From Emydura subglobosa (Eukaryota > Chordata > Testudines > Chelidae): a stretch of DNA of 64,000 nucleotides. Both the position numbers and the translations under genes were made by a program. This document shows positions 24,851-36,770 of this stretch, one piece after another. How positions within the stretch are numbered: the stretch's first letter is position 1; every line of letters starts with the position of its first letter. The stretch lies in contig ML679970.1 of NCBI GenBank assembly GCA_007922225.1, positions 17,906,290-17,970,289 on the forward strand. The letters are read 5' to 3'. The notes beneath the pieces were generated by a model. That model had not been told where the DNA came from, searched no databases, and saw nothing but the letters and a program-made list of their open reading frames with translations.

Positions 24851-26489
24851 TGGTTTTGGTCTTAAGAACCTAGAGAAACAAATGTGATCTTTCTGTAAGT
24901 GCAATACCGCATCTCTGATCAGACAGCTGGCCACCTCTCCAGCAGTGTGGTCTCCCAAGGCAGCTGATAAGCATTAACCTTTACTGCTCTGTCTGTCTGA
25001 CCTTTTTGATAGCCCAGAACGCTGAGTCTGCACTCTGTCTTCAGAAGTGAGTCATGATCCATGGAAACAAATTGCAGGGGAGAGAAAGTTGTCTCTGGTG
25101 AAAGATTTCCTTTGGGGCAGATTTTCAAGAGGATGAAGGGATAGTTGAAGGGGGGGAAAGGAAACGTGGAGGACAATACATGGAACTTAGTGGTTTCCCA
25201 AATCTCCCCCTCACCCAAACCAGGCGTGGCTCCGTGTGTCTTTTGCTCCAGCCTTTGTGATGGGGGGTTGTTAGGTTGGAGACTTGAAATGGACCTGGAG
25301 TCTCAAAGCAAACAGCAGGATTTCAACCCATAATCACAAGAATGGCCACGTTTGCCAGTGTGTTTCACTTTGTTAGGAATATTTTGCACAGGCCATACTG
25401 GGGATTGGATTGACCCGGTGGCTCTTGCTGCTTTACACAACTTTCACATAGGGCGTCCGTAAGCCCAGTATCAAGGGGTCAGTTGTGTTCGGTTTATAGC
25501 TGCTTTGCATCATGGGAGCAACACAACTCAACCAGAGGTTATTGGTGAATCTTACCCCGCTGTGCTAAACTCTGGAAGGAGCCATGTGTGGTGCTGAGCA
25601 GAATCTTGACATTCACCTAATAACGTCTAGCCTTGAAAATTCAAGTCATGTTAACTTGCATGTTACTGTATCTCTCGATCTGCCATTCCCCATCTCTTTC
25701 AATTCTCCCTACATCCTTGCATTTTAAGGGGGCCATTTGCTTGAGAATAAAGCACGCGCTCTGGTTCTTTGCTCATTAATATAAGCTTACTCCATCTATT
25801 CAGTAACCCCTATGAAGCCTCCTCACATAGGATCCCAGCTGCATATATGAGCCATTGCATAATGGATGGTTTGTGTGTCAAACCCTAAAATAGACATAGG
25901 TTTAGATCAGTTTTGAAGTGGTAACATCTGTATATGTTCATACATAATGGCTTTTGCTATATACATGAATAATCCAATCCAACTTTGGCAACTCAGTATT
26001 TACTATTTGCAATATCACTACGTAGCTGAATGCTAGTGGGAGAATCCCATTTGGAGCATTAAGTCTTAGTAAGTTTTAGTGGAACTTCAGAGAGACACTA
26101 AAAAGCTAGAAACAGTCCTAAATACAGCACAGGAACATTTTTTTTTTTTTGTTAATGTCATTCTGAAGCCTCTTCCTTGTTCCCGCTCTCACTGTTTTTA
26201 GTTCATGGCATCAAAATCCAGTCCAAATCCTATTAAAGCAACTGATTAGCAACCTCCTGCATTTGAACGTCTTCCCACGCAACTCAAACTTGCAGTATTA
26301 GATGTCCGCCTTTGCAAGCATGGGTAATCTCAAAATATTTCAAACCCTTTTTTGGCTGTAAAGTAGATTGGAGTTGAAGGCTAAAACTGCGGATTGCTCC
26401 ATTCTAGTGTCGCTTGATAACCAAATTCAGAAATGGCTTATTGCAGACCAAATTGGTAAGTGGTGGCGGTTGTTCTTGAAGCTACAGGG
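24851..26489. other. Presumed intron, nothing recognised
   Basis: No exon and no confidently named repeat. A T-rich run lies at about 26140-26151. Confidence 0.4.
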
Positions 26490-26874
26490 CTGTGGCTCTC
26501 AACCTTTCCAGTCTAGCTTTCAGGAGTCTGATCTGTCTTGTGTACCACTAAGTTTCACCTCCCTTAAACTATTTGCTTACGAAATCAGACATAAAAATAC
26601 AAGTGTCACGGCACACTATTATTGAAAAAATTATTTACTTTCTCATTTTTACCATATAATTATAACATCAATTGGAGTATATAGAGCAGTATAAACAAGC
26701 TATTGTCTATATGAAATTTTAGTTTGTACTGACTTCGCTAGTGTTTTTTATGTAGCCCGTTGTAAAACTTGACAAATATCTAGATGAGTTGATGTACCTG
26801 TTGGAAGACCTTGGTATACTCCCAGGGGTACATATACTCCCAGGGATACATGTACCCCTGGTTGAGAACCACTG
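26490..26874. mobile_element. Non-autonomous hAT element
   Basis: The left end CTGTGGCTCTCAACC and the right end GGTTGAGAACCACTG are inverted partners. The flanks CTACAGGG and CTGTAGGG are an 8-bp duplication with two changes. The interior holds GACATAAAAATACAAGTGTC and a tandem CTCCCAGGG(G/A)TACAT near 26819-26850. It is a widespread chelonian family, not coding. Confidence 0.8.
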
Positions 26875-28716
26875 CTGTAGGGCACCTCATCTCTATGGAC
26901 TGGTGGTGAATTCCCAGATCTGACCTCTTGTGTTGCAATGTTACATGTAATTCCTAATCAGCCTTTGCTTTCCAAAACAGATCCTTTGGAGCTGGTTTGT
27001 CTCTTTCCCTACACTTTCCCCCCACCCTCTACCCCCAACACCATATCCTATTGGTGCAAGATGTCAGTAGCCCAGCACCCTTGAGCAACCCCCCAGGAAC
27101 AAATCACTGTCTGGTGTTACGTACATAGGCACCTGACTTTAGACTATTGTTGAGCAGGACTGTCTTGGGTCTCCTAAGTGCCTGAATTTTCATTGCTCCT
27201 GCTGCAGACATAGCTTAGCAATGATAAGATCAGCACAATAACAAACAGTATCTCAGACAGCCTTGATATCTGCTCCTCATAATTCATCGGATTTTTTTTT
27301 TATCCTAGGGCTGATGGCAACCACTTTTTGTTTTGTTTTTATATGTATGTGTTCTCTTCTTCCCCCATCACCCACCCAATCTTGCCTGCATTCCTCATCC
27401 CCACCTTTATTAAATGTCATTGCATTTAAGAGTGTTTTCTGTTGTCTCATTTTACCTTGTGTACTTCCCCACCCCCTCAGCATCAAGATTGATTCAAAGT
27501 ACACCGGGACTAGCATAAATCTCAGCTACAGACCTGGCACAGCCTAATCTCTCATATTGGTTCTTCATTTCATTTTCTGGGCTTGTTCTGCCTTCCTAAC
27601 CAGTCTCTTCACTTGGGGGTGAATCTGGTGCTTGTAAAAGTGCCACAGGGCTGTGTTGAACCACTTGCAATGTGAGCTTCCTCACCATGGCTGGGCTAGC
27701 ATTCCATTGTTACTCTGTTGTTGGGTCTTTCTGGAGCAGCGGCTGCTGGCTGTGCCAACTGTGTATTGATCTGGGATATGTATATAGAAGTGGGGTGAGG
27801 AAAGCAGGAGAACTGGGATGAGATTCACTAAACTAAGGGGTTTGTTTTCTTTCCTGTCCAACTGTTAATATCTTCTACATTGCATGTGAATTAAGGAATT
27901 CAGGTTTCTCTGAGATTCCTTTACCATACTTGGTTAAACCCTACATATCACTCTGTAAATTTAGCACAGGAGCTAAAACTTTATGTATACTCTCGGGAAC
28001 ACTTATATTATGCGGACAGTGCACTCTTTCTCAGAAGTACTGTAAGCGTAAAAATGCTCTGCATTATGATTTTACTGTCCTCCCTTTTTTAATTACCAAC
28101 CTTAAAATTCACATTGTTTCCTATAAGTGTCTCAACTTTCATCTGCCCAGAATTCTATAAATGTTTTCAATGTGCACTTCGGTTGTTTGTTTTATATATA
28201 TAATATATTATCTGAGAAGGCAAGACTGGCTAAATTCTGCTCTCAAATACATCCATACAACCCCACTGAACTCGGCAAGGTAGCATGGATGTAACTAAGA
28301 GCACAACAGAGCCCTTTGTTTTAAACCATCCTGTCAAGCAAACAGTTGCTGCCTCATATAAAATATTTAGGGTATTTAGTAATGAGGTCCACAGATCCCA
28401 CCTTGCTTTTTTTTTTTTTCCCCCAGCTCCATGTTCTAGAGCTATTCTTTTATTCTCACTTTCTCACACATTTTCTAGTGTTTCAGAAGCAGCATGTCTG
28501 CTTTTGGAAATGCGCATCTCTCTGATGGTAACAGAAGGGAACAAAACTTGGGCACAACCTTAATGTTTTCTCCAATGCTTGGCTGCTCCAGACGATCTCA
28601 ATGCATCAGAAAATTCTGGTGAGATTTAGAGTTGGTTGAAATCCATGAGAACTTTTTATGAAAAATTTGTCCAACTTTTTTTTTCAACCAGCACGACTGA
28701 GTGACTTCTCATTTTC
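26875..28716. other. Presumed intron, nothing recognised
   Basis: T- and C-rich tracts and short open frames only. A TATATATAATATATTA patch lies near 28192-28210. Confidence 0.4.
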
Positions 28717-29105
28717 ATAGAGCTTTAAGGTCAGAAGGGATCATTATGATTATGTCGTCTTACCTCTAGTAGAAGACAGGCTAAAGAAACTCATCCATTA
28801 ATTTCTGGTTGAGCTTTAGCATAGCTTTGAAATCTAGCTTGGATGTCTAAGACTTAAAGTAATGAAGCATCCATCAATGTTCCAAAGGCTAATTATCCTC
28901 ACTTTAAAAATAAATAAACAAATCTGTCTTGTTTCTTGTCTGAATTTGTGAAGCTTTAGCTTCCAACTGTTCGGTCTCATATCTTTCTTTGCAAGATTAA
29001 AGCACTGTGTACTAACTTCCCCCCGTGTAGGTACTTGTGGACTGGGATCAAATCACCTCTTGACCTTGTGCTCAGTAAACATTAATTGAGCTACTTAAGA
29101 TTCTT
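28717..29105 (-). mobile_element. CR1 LINE 3' fragment
   Basis: Reads as a CR1 3' region on the minus strand: TCATAGAGCTTTAAGGTCAG, AGAAGGGATCATTATGAT, then GGCTAATTATCCTCACTTTA, TGTGTACTAACTTCCCCC and GTAGGTACTTGTGGACTGGG, ATCAAATCACCTCTTGACC, in the order seen in turtle copies. The frame is broken and both ends are worn. Confidence 0.65.
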
Positions 29106-32100
29106 ACTATGAGATGCAATATGTGGATTCAGAGTGGGACTTTTTCTTGAAAATCAGAGGAAGTTATTTCTCCTAGATGGCAGGTTAATAACCCTTATTC
29201 TTTGATTTGACCTAAGAGGACATAAAAAGACAATAGGTAATTCTTTAGCAGGTGTAGACTTACCAAAGCAGTTAAGGACCCAAAGTGAGTTGGGTTCACA
29301 AAAGATAAAATAGATCAAAGAATTTATTTCTAGTTCAACAAGATTGCTTTTTAGCTGGGGTTTGGGTTTTAATAGCCACAAGCTCCTCATTATCCTCAGT
29401 ACCACAAATGCAGAGCTTTTCTCTTTCCTTCTTTTTCTGACACCCAAAATTTTGTGTGTGCTTACACAATTTGCAGACCTCCTGTTGCAACAGACTGGTT
29501 GTGGTAACCTTATTTAATGATTATTTGTATAGGACCAACACAGTGCTAGGGAGATCTGATCAAAATCTTTCAAAGTGCATGTGTGTGGATTTTTTTTCGT
29601 CAAATGATCTCTTTCAAAACTGATATTTTTCTCACACAATTCGATGTTATTGGCACTATTTTATTTTAGCACATTTTTATGCAAATAGTTACTGAAATGA
29701 TTATCAACATTTTTCAATTACCAGAAGCTCTGGGTGTGTTTGTGGGGCATTTTTGTTTGGTTTTTGTTGAGTTTTTTTTTGTTTACAACAAAACATTTTT
29801 GAAAACTTCTTTATTTTTTAAAATCAGTTGGGGGGGGGGGGGCCGGGCCGGGCAGAGCAGGGGAAGGGAGAGAAATTGTTACCTTTGAACTGGAAGCAAC
29901 TTTTCCTTTTCTGACTATCTCTAATGGAAAGCATTTTGGACAGGCAAGAAAAAAAGGCCCCATAAACAGTCGTTTCCAGTCACCTGACAGATCCAGTCCC
30001 TTATAAAGTTTAGTTGCTTAATCTCCTCTGTTCTGTAAATCTCAAAAGAATGGTCATTAATTTGATCTATTTCTTTACAAGAAATGTTGTGGCTTCATCC
30101 AGTCAGAAATACCAAGAATAGCGTTTCCTCTACTCCCACTTATCCGAATGTTTGGGGGTTTTTTTCCTCCTGAGAGTTCAAGAATCCAGTCCACATTATT
30201 GATCCATTTCCAAATACAAGAGAAAGGTAAGATCCATGATTGAAGCTAATAGGAATAAATATTATTCCCTTGCTCTCAAGGAATTACGGCTGCCTATTCC
30301 ACTGATTAATAGACTGAGTTGTATCTAGAGAGGCATTCTTCCTGTGAAAATGGCTATAGATTTTATTAGTCATTTCTTACCATTTTACAGTCACTCAGTT
30401 GGATAACTTTCAAAAGACCCTGCCTGAAAAAGTAACTTATTTCTTTTTAATTTTTGTTTTGAAAGGTTAAGATACACTGACTGTATTATCACTATTTCAC
30501 TTTCCAATCCTGTTGTTGGATTCTCCCCAATACAGTCTGCAATGCTTAATAACAGAAATTGCCAGATTATCTGGAAAATGCAACTTCCATAACATCACTT
30601 TTACTATTTTTAAATAGTTCTAGGTCCAGATTTTTAAAGGTGTTTAAGGGTTGCAGCATCCAGCGTTGCAATGCCTAACTGATTTAGGAGCCTAAATCTC
30701 ATTTTCAAAAGGGGTTCGGACTCTGAATCTAAATTCCATCGACAGTCCGTGGGAATTGGCTCTGATGTGCCTAAATCCATTTTGAGTGAAAACCTCGCAG
30801 CAATTGGGCCAGGAAGGTATATTTAGTTCGACACTTTGTGGGGAAGGAGTGTGTGTGGTGTTTGTTGTTAATATCTATTTAACGTCATTGATGACTTAAC
30901 AAAGCCATCCCTTCTCCAAAGTATGCCTACTCTTTCAGTGAGGGCTCATAATAAACATGATCTGACAACCACAGCAGATCCTCTGGCAGAACCAGGGAAC
31001 ACATCTGGACATGCCTGATTTTTCTCAATTTAATACAGTAACCACACAAGCAGGGAAAAAATGCAACCTGTTTTTGAAGAAAAACATTAAAGGAGCAAAA
31101 ACCTCATTAGAAGAGCAAAATAGAACCCAAACTCAATTTAATGAAATCCTTTGCATTCACCTTTTTTTTAAATAACTTGTTCTTTTTTTTAGTATACGCT
31201 GAGTGGAAACTAATGGCTGTTTCTAGAGACGGTATATTATGCATTCCCCAGGTACACTGATAAATGACAGACTCCAAACCAATAATAGATGACAGACAAT
31301 GCATTTCTGGATCGCTATAATTCTTAGCAGTGTCTGGTGTTATAAGGCTGATGGCAGTGTGACTGCAAATTCTCAAAGATGACACGTCCCCTGTTTCTTC
31401 CCTTTAAATTGCTTTCCATAAAAGCATAAAGATAAAGGCGACATCAAACCTATGCATTTACAGCCTGTTTCAGCACCCATTGATTTCAGTCCTTTGGGTT
31501 TGATTAACATTTCACTGAAGTCAATGGGAGTTAAATCCAAGCCTTACTAGTTAGACATTGACTCAAAGCCTGGACTCTGCGCAGAGCCAGAGTAAATGGG
31601 CTCTACACACACGAGTTCCATGGTGGCCTACAGAGCATATTGAATTTCCCCTCCCCCTTTTCCCTGAACATCAGCAGTGCTGCGCGTGGAGTGGTTGTAG
31701 AGTTCCTAGTGCTATCCTCCTGGTTCCTCTAGTTTTATATACCTATGGAAAGCATGCAGCGGAGAATAATTGCCCTTCTGATTTCTCAGCAATGTCCTAT
31801 CCATCAGAATCCAAATGCTTTTGATAGGAGCCCCTGTTGTGGACTACAGGTGCCAAGCGCTACAAAAATACAAATAATTTCCAAAATCATGACATCAGTC
31901 ATGATTTCAAATGGCCACTTAAAACTGTGTTGAATTAAATGTGCCTTCAAAAGTCAACTCTGATTTTTTATTTTTTTTAAAAGAACAAATACACGAAGTT
32001 GAACAATAAGTTATTGTCTTTTATAGACCTGCTTGCTGTGAATAAAGTGGCAAATGGTTATGAGATTTACATGTCTCAGTCGGGCTTGCAGAAAAATGGA

Positions 32101-34395
32101 TAAAGACAGAAAAAGAAGGGGAAAACTAAATGTGTGCTGTGTGTATTGGGGAAAGGGAACTAATAAGAAACATAACCTGCTTCTAGAGTCCACTTGGGCA
32201 CGCCGATTGTATCTCTTTTTGGCTCTGGTGCCAAAATAAGCTATTGCACAAATAGATGAAGTAGATGCCTTTAAATCTCTGCACTTGCTGTTATAGGTAA
32301 TGCAGTAACTGGGGTATTTTCCTGTGCTCAGAACAGGAACTGGCATAATCAAGCAGTCATTACATAGTGGAAAATTTGAGACTTCACTGGTCTTCTGTGA
32401 TGGGGTTGCTTTTTGAGCAACAAAAGCAGGTGCTTTACAGACAAGGAAGACTTTTTTTTTCTTGGCCCGGAATGGCTTGTAGCCTAAATGGACTAAGGAT
32501 AGGAGATGGAATGCAAGAAAAAAGCAGATGTTTGAGAAGTGATAAACAGAACGGGTTCTGTTGGTTACATGGTGTATCTTTATATTGGAACGTTTTATTC
32601 AGGTAAAGTTACAATAACGTGAACATACTACATCATATACCACTTATTACTTATTCAAGATCAGCTTAATATTCAAAGAACCTGGCTAAGGATTCTGGCT
32701 TCCTGGCTGGGGAGCCCTCCTCCTTTGAGTATGCTAAAAAGTGTGACCAGCTATATTCCCTTTTTAGAGCTACTCTTGTGTATGTACTTGGTGGTGGTGT
32801 CCATTGCAAGGACAGTCCATATTTTTCTAAACCACAAATTCACAGGAGACACCGTCACATTTTCCCAATAATGTGCAATAAAATGTCTTGCTGCTAACAC
32901 TAAAAAAAATAAATGAGTCATTCTGTTTAAAATGTAGATCCTTTACTGCAGCGTTATGTAAGCAAGTGAGGGGCTCTCTTTTGTCACAAGATGAATGAAT
33001 CTTTCTTTTGAGACGATAACTAGGGCCTGTTAGGCCTTTTGGAAGAAGTAGGTCCTCAGAAGGAACCAGAGGGAGGGGAGGGTTGGAGGCATGGCAGCCA
33101 GAGGGCTGAGAGACCTTCAGAAGGAGGGAGCTGCATGGGAAAATGAGTGAGAGGACACTCGTGTGGGTGGCTGTGTGGCTTGGATGCAGTGAAGAAGGAA
33201 AGGGAGGGGTGGCTCCCCAGCCTAGTAAGCAGTCTGGCTATGTGCTGAATGATGACTTTTCTAGGGTGGGGAGGAGAAGTCTGTTTCAGATGGCTCCCCT
33301 TGACCCTCTAGAAGACCCTGTTGGGAACCCCTAGTTAAAATCCCACCACTAAATTGAAGAAAAGCTATGTGAGGGTAGAGAGACAGAGAGATTTTCTCTG
33401 TCTCTGGAGTCTCCCTCCTCTTTGGGTACTGCTGGATCATTGTTGCTGGAGATTACTCATCCCTAGGCCTCAGAAATGCTTATGATGAGTAAATGTTTAG
33501 ACTCTGGAATTCACCAAATTTCAGGTATCATCATGATGTTTTCCCAGGGGAAGGCAGTCCTGGAGTTTTCCATGAGAGAAAGGTAGACACCCCACCACCC
33601 CACTGCAAATTATACAAACTACACACACTGCTGGTATATTCAGATCTTGGGTCTATTTCTCAGGAAGAAAGTAGAAGCCTTTGCATTCTTCCTTAGTTAT
33701 GGTATTGCATTCTTCCTTAGTTATGCTCTCATGAGAAAATGTGCATTTGTTTTGTTTTTAATAGAGAAGCCAAAAGAGAAAAGATCCTCTGCCTCATCTC
33801 TCTTTTTTGTTATCTCCTGAAGACCTGGAATATGGGGTTTTTCACAAGCTTAGTGGGAAATGTTAGGTCCTTGTTAAAATATTGTCAGCCTGTTGCTGGC
33901 TGGCCCATGAATTGGTCAGTAAATGTAATGTTCATTTAACAGAGAAATAACTTGGAAATTGCTCAGGCTGAAATGCACAATTGCTAGGATGGCAATTTTA
34001 AAAATACCTTTCATGCAAAAGAGGGGAAGAACATTTTCAAAGCCCCATTGAGGTCTGAGTGACTCCCAGTGAGAGAATCATGCTGATAAACACCTGCACT
34101 CCGCTTTCGAAAGTGTAGGCACTTTCTTGATGTAAATGTATGCGAGTTTTGTGAAGTTGACGACCTGTTTGGAGGTGTGATAGCCCTGTGCAGTTCTAAA
34201 TGGCTCCAGTCAGTCTCCTAGAGAATAAAAATGCAAAACAAGATTTTTTTTTCTGGTGCAATGAGAAAAATATTGAGAATAATAAAAAGAAATTGTGCTG
34301 CAATAGCCCAGAGCAAAAGTGAATCTTCCATTTAAAACCACAACAGGAGCCTGGAATGCCTTGCATAAAAACTTTCTATATTCATTGCTATAGAC
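29106..34395. other. Presumed intron with old repeat traces
   Basis: Mostly unrecognised. Traces: a 13-base G run followed by GGCCGGGCCGGG at about 29830-29853; a fold-back family with TTTAAAGGTGTTTAAGGG and GGAGCCTAAATCTCATTTTC at about 30625-30800; a GAAGTCAATGGGAG motif near 31518; and a 24-base-period direct duplication at 33681-33725. No exon seen. Confidence 0.45.
33681..33725 (+). repeat. Two-copy direct repeat, 24-base period
   Basis: TTGCATTCTTCCTTAGTTAT plus G occurs twice, at 33681-33701 and 33705-33725, with no mismatch; three bases separate the copies. A recent local duplication. Confidence 0.95.
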
Positions 34396-34509
34396 CAGTG
34401 GTTTTCAACCATTTTTCATTTGCAGACCCCTAACAAATTTTGAATGGAGGTGTGGACCCCTTTAGAGAATCTTAGATATAGTCTGCAGACCAAAGGTTGA
34501 AAACCTCTG
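34396..34509. mobile_element. Short hAT MITE with perfect 8-bp duplication
   Basis: The 114-base element begins CAGTGGTTTTCAACC and ends GGTTGAAAACCTCTG (14 of 15 inverted matches). It is flanked by CTATAGAC at 34388-34395 and 34510-34517, an exact 8-bp target duplication, the hAT signature. Confidence 0.92.
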
Positions 34510-34854
34510 CTATAGACTTGTACTGGCTTTTTTTTTTTTAAATGTACTGCAAAAGCATTAACTCTGGTTTGACTTTGTAATTGACCAGGAACGGGAAGCT
34601 GGAGTCACTATAACAAAACTAGTAATTTAGAGGGGAATTTAGGCCAAGTACTGGGGAAAACTTCCTGACAGTGGAAATCTGTTGAGTTTTGGAGTAGGGT
34701 TCTGATCCAAAGCTGACTGAAGTCCATAGACAGATTCCCACTGATGTAGATCTTTTTTTTTTCATTCTTTTTAAGTACATGTGCCGTAGTCACCCTTCTG
34801 ATTGCTGTGTAGACATACCCTGAGAGTCAGCTGCTAGAAAATCTGAATAAGGGT

Positions 34855-35145
34855 GTGTGTGTGTTGTTTGGTGTCTTTTAGTAGAGAAGATAGAATTTTT
34901 TCTTTTTGGGGAAAAATATTTGAATGAAAAATGACCTTTATTCAAAATGAGACTCTCGGTTTCTTCTAAAAATTTCATTGTCGTCCGTCGTTGTTTCTCC
35001 CCCCCCCCCCCCCCCCCCCCAGCCCCACACACACAGATTTTTGAGGCATGGTTTTGTTTTGTTTTGTTTAATTTTTTATGGTCCATTGCTGTGGGAAAAT
35101 TAAAAAAAAAAATTCACGGAAAATGCTATTTTGAGACCAGCTCTT
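34855..35145. repeat. Probable degenerate repeat around a 22-base C run
   Basis: Contains GAAAAATATTTGAATGAAAA and TTTTGAGACCAGCTCTTG, resembling the family also seen at 44936-45322 and 28630-28690. A pure C run lies at 34999-35020, followed by CACACACA. Confidence 0.35.
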
Positions 35146-35479
35146 GTTTTGGTTCTGACTGTTTGTTTGTTTGATGCTGTGTTCTAATTTTTCAGCAGAT
35201 TAAACACCTGCTATTTGTGCACTGATCCGTTTGGACAGAGAACGGTTTCTTGAGGGAAGTTGTGGAAGTTCCATTATTTAGGACATGATTTAAATCTAGA
35301 AGGGTCAAACTAATAGAAAATATGCAACAGAGAACAATTCTGAATTAGCAGGGCAATGGATGGGGGCAGCCTCAAGTGTTTTCCATTTATCTGAGATACT
35401 TACATGTCTTCTACTGCCATAGTATCTGAGCACCTCATCCTTAATGTATTTCTCCTCACAGTGCCCCTTGGAGGGAAGT

Positions 35480-35640
35480 GTACCATGTTATAGATGGGGA
35501 ACTAAGGCACAGAATGACTAATTGACTTGCCCAAGATCACACAGGAAGCCTGTGGCAAAGTAGAGAACTGAACCATGGTCTCCTCCATCTGAGGCCAGCA
35601 TCCTAACCAATGGACCTTTCTGTCCAATATTTAACCATTA
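35480..35640 (-). mobile_element. MIR SINE fragment
   Basis: Reverse-orientation MIR: ATAGATGGGGAACTAAGGCA, CTTGCCCAAGATCACACAGG, AAGCCTGTGGCAAAG, GAACTGAACCATGGTCTC, and CTAACCAATGG near the tRNA-related head. Confidence 0.75.
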
Positions 35641-36600
35641 TGCTGGGTGTGTGGCATAATTATCTTCCTCTTCGTTAACCTGAGTGTAAAGCTTGTGTGA
35701 TCAAAACAATTCCCCAGCCCTTAATCTTTGAGGAAGTTCAGATCTGGACTTGGCAAAATCTATTGGATCTGAAAAAGACAGGCAAGGGAGACCTTCCTAA
35801 TGCGGATCCATTTTTTCCCCCTCATGTTCTAAGTTGTTTGGATTGGTATCCCCCTTACTTTGGATTTTAATTCTCATCCCCCACCCCCAATACGTTGCAA
35901 AACAAAAGATCCTCTGTTAGGAATGCTGAAGAAGCAGAAAGAGGGGAGGCACTGGATATTTACAGAACAGGTAGCAGTAAATGGTTAATGCACGTTTGAC
36001 ATGGCCCAGCACTAAGGTAGCAAATGGTGTTTGTACAGTAAGCAGATCAGTTCTGGCTCTGTAGTTCTGTACCCTTTAATAGCAGCAGAGATGTGTGCTC
36101 TGGGCATTAGCAAGTCCTCCCTTGCAACAACCTAGCAACCCTTAGGCCTGGATCTGTGTACAGGAGTTGACTGCAGTAAGTTCTGAATATGAAAGGGGGA
36201 GGTAGCAGAAGAAGCACAATTGTGCTTCACAGTCATGGAACTTGGTTCCCTAGCTAATAAATTCTGTGGTACAAATCCAAACAGCAGAATCTCCTTTACT
36301 AGGGAAAGGAAAAGACTCCAGTAAAGAGCAAGAAGATAGTGAACAGTTTAACTGCCCATCTTTCTGACTCATTACTGCATCAGTCTCTGCCATTCACAGC
36401 TGCTGTCTGCAGAGTTCTTTTAAAAATAGGTGGCTTTTTGACAAGACTTTTAGAGGTACCTGCTCAAAGATAGTCAGTGTGCTGTGCCACTTGTTCTTTC
36501 AGTGATAGTCATTCCTAAATGGACTCTTGCTGTCCGGGTAGGTGATTGTCCAGTGACGTAACTACTGTGTTGTACGCAATGTTGTAGCTGTGTTGGTTCC

Positions 36601-36770
36601 AGGATATTAGAGAGAGAAGATGGATGAGGTAATATCTTTTACTGGACCAACTTCTGTTGTTGAGAGAGACCAGCTTTCAAACTTACACAGAGCTCTTCTT
36701 CAGACTCTCCACTAACAGAACTTGGTCCAATAAAAGATATTACTTCACCAACCCTGTCTTTCTAAAAACT
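36601..36770. mobile_element. Fold-back element with 50-base inverted arms
   Basis: The left arm (GAGGTAATATCTTTTACTGG then ACCAACTTCTGTT, about 36607-36660) is the near reverse complement of the right arm (AACAGAACTTGGTCCAATAA then AAGATATTACTTCACCAACC, about 36716-36765). A TTCAAACTTACACAGAGCTC loop separates them. Known as a frequent chelonian interspersed repeat; superfamily uncertain. Confidence 0.65.
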
